The position numbers and the translations under genes are program-made. A stretch of 38,053 nt of DNA, taken from positions 1 to 38,053 of the forward strand of contig CANRQB010000009.1 of NCBI GenBank assembly GCA_947632645.1. The letters are read 5' to 3'. The notes beneath the pieces are model-generated. The model ran no database searches, was not told the DNA's origin, and saw only the letters and a list, made by a program, of their open reading frames with translations. Positions 33,094 to 38,053 of this stretch are shown here, piece by piece. Source of the stretch: an uncultured Clostridia bacterium. GTDB taxonomy: Bacteria; Bacillota; Clostridia; Christensenellales; UBA1242. The number at the start of each line of letters is the position of its first letter. Within the stretch, counting starts at the first letter, position 1.

Positions 33094-33145
33094 AATTTAC
33101 CTCACAAATATTATATTATAAACTAACAAATTTGTAACCACTTTC

Positions 33146-33171
33146 TATAAAAAAATTGGCATTAAAGCCAA
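33146..33171 (-). terminator. Terminator of the second tandem paralogue
   Basis: TTGGC-ATTAAA-GCCAA, identical to the copy at 32531-32552, with its T-run on the minus strand. Shows that the duplication took in the terminator. Confidence 0.7.
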
Positions 33172-33174
33172 CTT

Positions 33175-33627
33175 TTACTTTGAATGAGTGATTACTGTTC
33201 TTTTGGATGCCTCGTTCACCAAATTTTGTTTTGAATATTTTTTTAATTCTTTACCAAAATGTTTTTTTAAAACAGCACGCCACAATTTTGTAATTTCACT
33301 AGCATAAGTTTCATCATCTTTTGAAAATTTGCAAGCCCCTACCGCATTTAAGACAAAATTATCATTAAAACTAAAATCCACTGCCCCATCAGCGTTTAAT
33401 CTAGAAAAATCTATCATAATAGATGCCTTGCCTGTGTTTGCATCGTTATATACATTTGAATAGCCAACGTTATCAATTTTAAACTTTTTTTGTGACTGTT
33501 TATTTAATAACTTTTCCACCTCTAGTAAAAACTCTTGCAAAATTTTTTCGTCAACCTGCTTAATAATCGTTTCGCCTTGGTTTGACCAAAAGTCACTTTC
33601 CATATTATATCTTTTTTCAAATTTCAT
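33175..33627 (-). CDS. Unknown protein, tandem paralogue 2
   Basis: 150 aa, about 30 residues shorter than its paralogue and without the long basic C-terminal coiled coil. Shared core: QVDEKILQEFLLEVEKLLN, KIDNVGYSNVYNDANTGKASIMIDF, FVLNAVGACKF and KLWRAVLKKHFGKELKKY. Ribosome site GAGGTG, with TACAAT about 14 bases further up. No signal peptide. Function unknown; two neighbouring copies diverged well below 50% identity suggest an old duplication, yet the terminators are identical. Confidence 0.65.
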   Translation of the reverse strand: MKFEKRYNMESDFWSNQGETIIKQVDEKILQEFLLEVEKLLNKQSQKKFKIDNVGYSNVYNDANTGKASIMIDFSRLNADGAVDFSFNDNFVLNAVGACKFSKDDETYASEITKLWRAVLKKHFGKELKKYSKQNLVNEASKRTVITHSK

Positions 33628-33689
33628 ATTTCACCTCATAAATATTGTACCACATTTAATTTAATTTGTAAATACTTTTTGATAAGTTT

Positions 33690-34259
33690 TTAATTCACCT
33701 GCAGATGTTTTAGTTTGTGGTTTGCCTTGTAGGTTAAGGTGAACGGGATATAAAAATCGTTTTGCTTAACTTCTACTCGGGTGGCGGAGAGTGTAATTTT
33801 TAGCACTTCGGTTAGGATGAAAATATAGCGCTTAACCTTATCGCACGCGTTTAGGTTAAAAAGATTATCCAAAATTTGTTGCATGGCCTGCTGCTTTATT
33901 GGTTCTAAATCGAATTTAGAGGATGTTATTTTAACATTGAAATAGCGGTAAAATTTTTTGCAGTTAAAAATAATTTTAACTTCGCCCAAACCAGTAAAAT
34001 ATAGCCAATCGCCAGTTAGCACCACCCTATCCACATTTTTTAGCACAATCGTTTTTTCGCGCTTGATGTAAATGGTGCTATCCACTTGCATAATTTTAGC
34101 ATCCCCCACTTTAATTTTGTGGCGGGCGTGAGAAACAAAGGTTAGGCCATACTTATTAAGGCGCATATTTGTTATCGGCTTTGTTAGCGTGTTTTTATAT
34201 CGACAAACAAAAATCATGGCGATGCTGGTTAAAATGTAACTGATTATAAAATAAATCAT
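33690..34259 (-). CDS. Membrane-anchored hypothetical protein
   Basis: 189 aa from the ATG at 34259 (a TTG at 34283 has no site and seems too early). One N-terminal membrane helix (about 1-18, MIYFIISYILTSIAMIFVC) followed by a soluble domain of many short beta strands (YGLTFVSHARHKIKVGDAKIMQVDSTIYI, VVLTGDWLYFTGLGEVKIIF) like a PH or lipocalin-like barrel. No family recognised. It has a TGTTAAAAA stretch just upstream and no Shine-Dalgarno, so it too may be leaderless. Confidence 0.55.
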   Translation of the reverse strand: MIYFIISYILTSIAMIFVCRYKNTLTKPITNMRLNKYGLTFVSHARHKIKVGDAKIMQVDSTIYIKREKTIVLKNVDRVVLTGDWLYFTGLGEVKIIFNCKKFYRYFNVKITSSKFDLEPIKQQAMQQILDNLFNLNACDKVKRYIFILTEVLKITLSATRVEVKQNDFYIPFTLTYKANHKLKHLQVN

Positions 34260-34299
34260 AAAATAATTTTTAACATTATGCAAAATTTTAAAATATTGT

Positions 34300-35380
<1,081 letters not shown>

Positions 35381-35476
35381 ATATTGGCAAATTAAACACA
35401 CTTGCATCTTAGAATATTTTTAATTAAAATAAACTCAAAAATTCTAAAATTTTAATAAAAACTATAAAAAATAATT

Positions 35477-35507
35477 AAAAAAGCGGGCAAAAATGCTCGT
35501 TTTTTTG
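35477..35507. terminator. Bidirectional terminator between gap and the zinc-ribbon gene
   Basis: AAAAAAGCGGGCA-AAAA-TGCTCGTTTTTTT with two G-U pairs; T-runs on both strands. It serves gap on the plus strand and the zinc-ribbon gene on the minus strand. Confidence 0.75.
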
Positions 35508-35521
35508 TGATTTTGTAAATT

Positions 35522-35923
35522 TTATAATAACAGAAAGAAGGCAAGCACGTCCAAAATGCCAATAACCAAGCCAGCGATTGCCAACCCTTTGCCGCGCTTA
35601 ATTTTGGCTTCGCCAAGCCCAATGCCAGATAGAACTAAGCCGATTGACCCGCAGATTATTGCAAAGCAGAAGATGCCGATAAGCGACACAATAAAACCAG
35701 CAATAGAAAAGGCAGAAAATTTGCGGTTTTGTATATCTTGTTTTGGGGTATCTATCACGATAGTGTCATCTTTAATAGCGTCATCTTTATTTGAATTATT
35801 ATCGTCAACTTTTGCATCGATGTCTGCGTTTGTTTCGGTTGTTTGCTCGTTTACTGGCGCGCCGCAAAACGAACAAAATTTATCGCCATCATTAATTGCT
35901 TGTCCACAAAATTTACAAATCAT
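35522..35923 (-). CDS. Zinc-ribbon and membrane-domain protein (DUF4190-like)
   Basis: 133 aa from the ATG at 35923, which AGGAGT precedes; longer in-frame starts to 36058 would run through the divergent promoter region. N-terminal zinc ribbon MICKFCGQAINDGDKFCSFCGAPV (two CxxCG pairs), acidic Asn/Asp linker (about 28-65), then two membrane helices (about 72-95 and 105-130) with the GLGEAKIKRGKGLAIAGLVIGI loop seen in DUF4190. Proteins of this shape are common in Bacillota; role unknown. Confidence 0.75.
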   Translation of the reverse strand: MICKFCGQAINDGDKFCSFCGAPVNEQTTETNADIDAKVDDNNSNKDDAIKDDTIVIDTPKQDIQNRKFSAFSIAGFIVSLIGIFCFAIICGSIGLVLSGIGLGEAKIKRGKGLAIAGLVIGILDVLAFFLLL

Positions 35924-36011
35924 ATATACTCCTATATATAATATATTAAGCAAATTTGCGCGAAATGTAAAGTATTTGGCATTAATATAAACTATAATAT
36001 ATAAATTTATC

Positions 36012-36046
36012 TTGTTTAAAATTTGGTTTTGTGATAAAATATAAAT
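36012..36046 (+). promoter_or_regulatory. DNA glycosylase promoter, leaderless
   Basis: TTGTTT (36012-36017), 17-base spacer, TG-a-TAAAAT (36032-36040), six bases to ATG at 36047. No Shine-Dalgarno. Confidence 0.75.
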
Positions 36047-36520
36047 ATGATAATTCATCCATTTAAGCCAGTTTTTGATGAAAATAGCAAAATTTTGATA
36101 TTGGGCAGTTTTCCTTCGCCTGCATCACGCGAAGTCAACTTTTATTTTGGGCATAAACAAAACCGATTTTGGCGCGTTTTAAGCGATTTATTCGATGAAA
36201 AAATTGCTGATGATATAAACTCTAAAACCCAATTTTTATTAAACCAGCACATTGCACTTTGGGATGTGGTTTACAGCTGCGAAATAACTAAAGCGGCCGA
36301 TAGCAAGATAAAAAATGTTACAGTTAACGATTTTAGCAAAATTTTTAACAAGACAGGCAATATTCCGGTGTTTACGCTTGGCAATACAGCAACAAAATTA
36401 TATAAAAAACACACTGGCGAAGATAGCATTAAGCTACCCAGCACCAGTCCGGCAAATTGCAAGCTTAGCTATAACGAATTGCTAAAGGCATTTAGTATAA
36501 TTTTAAACTATTTAAAATGA
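36047..36520 (+). CDS. DNA-deoxyinosine (hypoxanthine) glycosylase, UDG family 6 type
   Basis: 157 aa. Removes hypoxanthine from DNA formed by adenine deamination. Motifs: ILILGSFPSPASREVNFYFGHKQNRFWRVL near the N-terminus (the family's GSFPS...NPxxxFW-type loop), ALWDVVYSCE, VFTLGNTATKLYKK and the C-terminal LPSTSPANC loop. Complete and standard length. With ung it gives the window two deamination-repair enzymes, both leaderless. The alternative, a Mug-type UDG, fits less well. Confidence 0.8.
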   Translation: MIIHPFKPVFDENSKILILGSFPSPASREVNFYFGHKQNRFWRVLSDLFDEKIADDINSKTQFLLNQHIALWDVVYSCEITKAADSKIKNVTVNDFSKIFNKTGNIPVFTLGNTATKLYKKHTGEDSIKLPSTSPANCKLSYNELLKAFSIILNYLK

Positions 36521-36543
36521 TACCCTGCTATGGTATATTTTTT
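36520..36543 (+). terminator. Weak terminator of the glycosylase gene
   Basis: ATACC / GGTAT with a 7-nt loop then ATTTTTT, starting at the stop codon. Only five base pairs. Confidence 0.45.
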
Positions 36544-36558
36544 ATACGCCCTAGCCAT

Positions 36559-36582
36559 AAAAAAGCACATTAAATTGTGCTT
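36559..36582 (-). terminator. Terminator of the lipoprotein gene
   Basis: Minus-strand AAGCACA-ATTTAA-TGTGCTT followed by TTTT. It overlaps the lipoprotein stop. Confidence 0.75.
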
Positions 36583-37315
36583 AATTCATACCATAATCAG
36601 GGTCGAAAACATAGCTGTCGTCTAAATTTGGTAGATCTATTTTGCCATTAAATCCAACCATTTGCATATCCATATTTATCCCTTCACTTTTTACGATATA
36701 TCTTAATCCAGACAATTTGTTGTTGGTGTAAACAAAATAAATTTCATAATTAATTGGCATATCTGATTCATCTAAAGATGCGGTGAATTTATACTTAACT
36801 TGATTGCCTTTTGTGCAAAATGCAAGATTAGGATTTTGTAAGCTAGAAATAATGTTTTCTATCTGCTCTACAGTGACAATATTTGCCACATTGCTGCTTT
36901 CGGTAGAGCTGAAAGTTTGCTTAACTTTATAGCCATTTATATCAATATAGATTGCGTTATCTTTAATGTAGTATTTGCACTTTTGCGAATAGCCATTTTC
37001 ACTAATTTTGGCAGATATGCTAGCAACAAAATTTTCGCCTTCACCTTGCATTTTGCCATCCATTGTAAAGCTTATGTTAAGTTCTTCGCTAGCAAAAGTT
37101 ATAAAGCTATAAAATTCCACCCCCGTTGTAAAATTAGAATCAGAGCCTAAATCTGAAAGTTGGGAAATTATTGCGCCCCTGTCTTCTTCGGCAACAGTTA
37201 CGTAATCCCCTTTTATGTTAACCGAAACATGGTTATCTTTTTTGCACGCGCAAAACATGATTGCACACGGGATAACACACAAACAAACTATTAATAATTT
37301 AAAAAACTTTTTCAT
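36581..37315 (-). CDS. Lipoprotein of unknown function
   Basis: 244 aa from the ATG at 37315, which starts a classic signal: MKKFFKLLIVCLCVIPCAIMFCACKKD with lipobox-like MFCAC; Cys at 22 or 24 would be acylated by Lgt (in this window). The mature part is beta-rich, repeated 'tests' of a ligand-binding barrel (FTTGVEFYSFITFASEELNISFTMDGKMQG, YYIKDNAIYIDINGYKVKQTF), resembling LppX/DUF6612-type lipoproteins. An upstream ATG at 37342 lacks a site. Weak GGGTG ribosome site. Confidence 0.75.
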   Translation of the reverse strand: MKKFFKLLIVCLCVIPCAIMFCACKKDNHVSVNIKGDYVTVAEEDRGAIISQLSDLGSDSNFTTGVEFYSFITFASEELNISFTMDGKMQGEGENFVASISAKISENGYSQKCKYYIKDNAIYIDINGYKVKQTFSSTESSNVANIVTVEQIENIISSLQNPNLAFCTKGNQVKYKFTASLDESDMPINYEIYFVYTNNKLSGLRYIVKSEGINMDMQMVGFNGKIDLPNLDDSYVFDPDYGMN

Positions 37316-37330
37316 AAAACACCCATCTAT

Positions 37331-37359
37331 AATATAACACAAAAAAATAGATATGTCAA
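37331..37359 (-). promoter_or_regulatory. Promoter of the lipoprotein gene
   Basis: Minus strand TTGACA (37359-37354), 17-base spacer, TATATT (37336-37331). Leader of about 10 bases. Confidence 0.7.
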
Positions 37360-37474
37360 GTGATATGTTTTATAATAATTTAAAATTAAACAAAATATGC
37401 AAAAATGCAAAAAATTGGTAAAAACGAAAAATTTTGCCTAAAATTTAAAAATTTTTTTAAATTAAGCATTTTGC

Positions 37475-38053
37475 TTACGGACCATCTAGTCGCATTATAA
37501 TTATAGAACACAGCACGCTAGTAAAATAACTATGTGACACAGTGCGTTGAATGTCGCACGCATTTAAAAATATTGGATTGTTGCCCAAATTTACAAGCTC
37601 GTATTTGGCGTTTAAATCGTCCACAACAAACACACCCTGCCCGGTTAAATTGGTGGCATAATTGTATGGCGACCAGTTGTTTGCGGCAGCAAAAATTTTG
37701 TCTGTACCTACCTCTCTAAACCCAAGCGCAACAAAATCATCTTGCGCACTGTAGGTTGAACTATTCCCCGCGTAAGCATTGGCTGTAAAAGTTACAGCGT
37801 AAACACCGGTGTGCAAGAAAGATATTGTGTTTTCTGTGGTGTCTAGCGAAATTGCCTTGCCAAGATTTGTTTCTGCTCGCATAAGTGGCACACGTGCATT
37901 TGATGCAATTTGCATACCCCCACTGGGGAAGGTATTTGGGCTATCGTTATACGAAACTATATAGGCAGTGCGAATTAGTGATGGACCAGTTGCACCTTGT
38001 GGGCCGCGCTCGCCTGTTGGGCCAGCAGGACCTATTGGACCCGTATCTCCTTT
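37475..38053 (-). CDS. Collagen-like surface/exosporium-type protein (5' end outside window)
   Basis: 192 aa visible; the frame is open to the window edge. The first visible part is a Gly-x-y series (GDT-GPI-GPA-GPT-GER-GPQ-GAT-GPS), then a linker and a ~145-aa C-terminal beta domain with ISFLHTGVYAVTFTANAYAG, a C1q/TNF-like fold start as in BclA and other collagen-like proteins of Bacillota. Such proteins trimerise through this domain and form hair-like filaments on spores or phage tails. With spoIVA in the window, an exosporium role is plausible; phage fibre is the alternative. No terminator of note follows its stop. Confidence 0.8.
   Translation of the reverse strand, partial: KGDTGPIGPAGPTGERGPQGATGPSLIRTAYIVSYNDSPNTFPSGGMQIASNARVPLMRAETNLGKAISLDTTENTISFLHTGVYAVTFTANAYAGNSSTYSAQDDFVALGFREVGTDKIFAAANNWSPYNYATNLTGQGVFVVDDLNAKYELVNLGNNPIFLNACDIQRTVSHSYFTSVLCSIIIMRLDGP

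Noticed and set aside
32554..33627. Toxin-antitoxin or immunity pair
   Set aside because: The two proteins are paralogues of each other, separated by a terminator, with no toxin-like motif.
35924..36058. N-terminal extension of the zinc-ribbon protein
   Set aside because: Runs through the divergent promoter, lacks a ribosome site and is unlike any zinc-ribbon start; the ATG at 35923 has AGGAGT.

Overview
The window looks like a chromosomal piece of a low-GC, Gram-positive, spore-forming anaerobe of the Bacillota (Clostridia-like). Supporting genes are a full-length SpoIVA, a PdaB-like sporulation deacetylase, the two-OB-fold SSB typical of Clostridia, a collagen-repeat surface or exosporium-type protein, rubrerythrin and Lgt. 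The standard code is used; TGA is a stop, for example at the end of eno. Genus and species cannot be told from the sequence alone. I saw no rRNA, tRNA, integrase or transposase gene.

Layout. (1) 124-10072, mostly minus strand: a phage packaging and head block. In transcription order it holds a sigma-like/Xpf-like regulator, large terminase, two small proteins, portal, scaffold, major capsid, a small protein, a gp4-like connector, a gp10-like beta-propeller protein and a holin. The order matches the P22 head module. A plus-strand SH3/membrane gene sits between regulator and terminase like a moron. Upstream of the regulator is a promoter whose spacer holds a LexA-type palindrome. (2) 10276-13784, minus: SSB, sporulation deacetylase, a PTK-repeat membrane protein and spoIVA. 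The deacetylase and spoIVA each have a sigma-E-like promoter. (3) 13895-15786, minus: lgt operon with two unknown genes. (4) 15893-28004, mainly plus: glmM, ung, ileS with its leader, acpS, recX, eno-cmk and a 722-aa unknown protein with a strong promoter; a PGDYG-like gene runs minus. (5) 28020-29830: rubrerythrin between two AT-rich arrays of short palindromes. (6) 29832-38053: a frameshifted FatA-like thioesterase, rarA, two tandem paralogues, gap, a zinc-ribbon membrane protein, a hypoxanthine-DNA glycosylase, a lipoprotein and a collagen-like protein cut by the window edge.

Main discoveries. First, ileS has a 14-codon leader peptide with eight isoleucines (MIKIIAICNIIINI, 17963-18007), followed by an intrinsic terminator and a competing pairing. 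This has the logic of ribosome-mediated attenuation, in a phylum where ileS normally uses a T-box. Second, the leader and at least six other genes (ung, acpS, recX, rarA, the DNA glycosylase, the SH3 gene) have an extended -10 box (TGN-TAnAAT) ending exactly six bases before ATG and no Shine-Dalgarno, so they are probably leaderless. Third, more than 20 copies of two alternating 14-bp palindromes (ATAAC-N4-GTTAT and ATTAC-N4-GTAAT) flank rubrerythrin in inverted orientation. Fourth, IleRS carries GLHH in place of the class I HIGH motif, the swap reported in mupirocin hyper-resistant type 2 IleRS.

All functions are read from motifs by eye; no database search or folding was run. Start codons were reassigned where a ribosome site or promoter clearly decided them.
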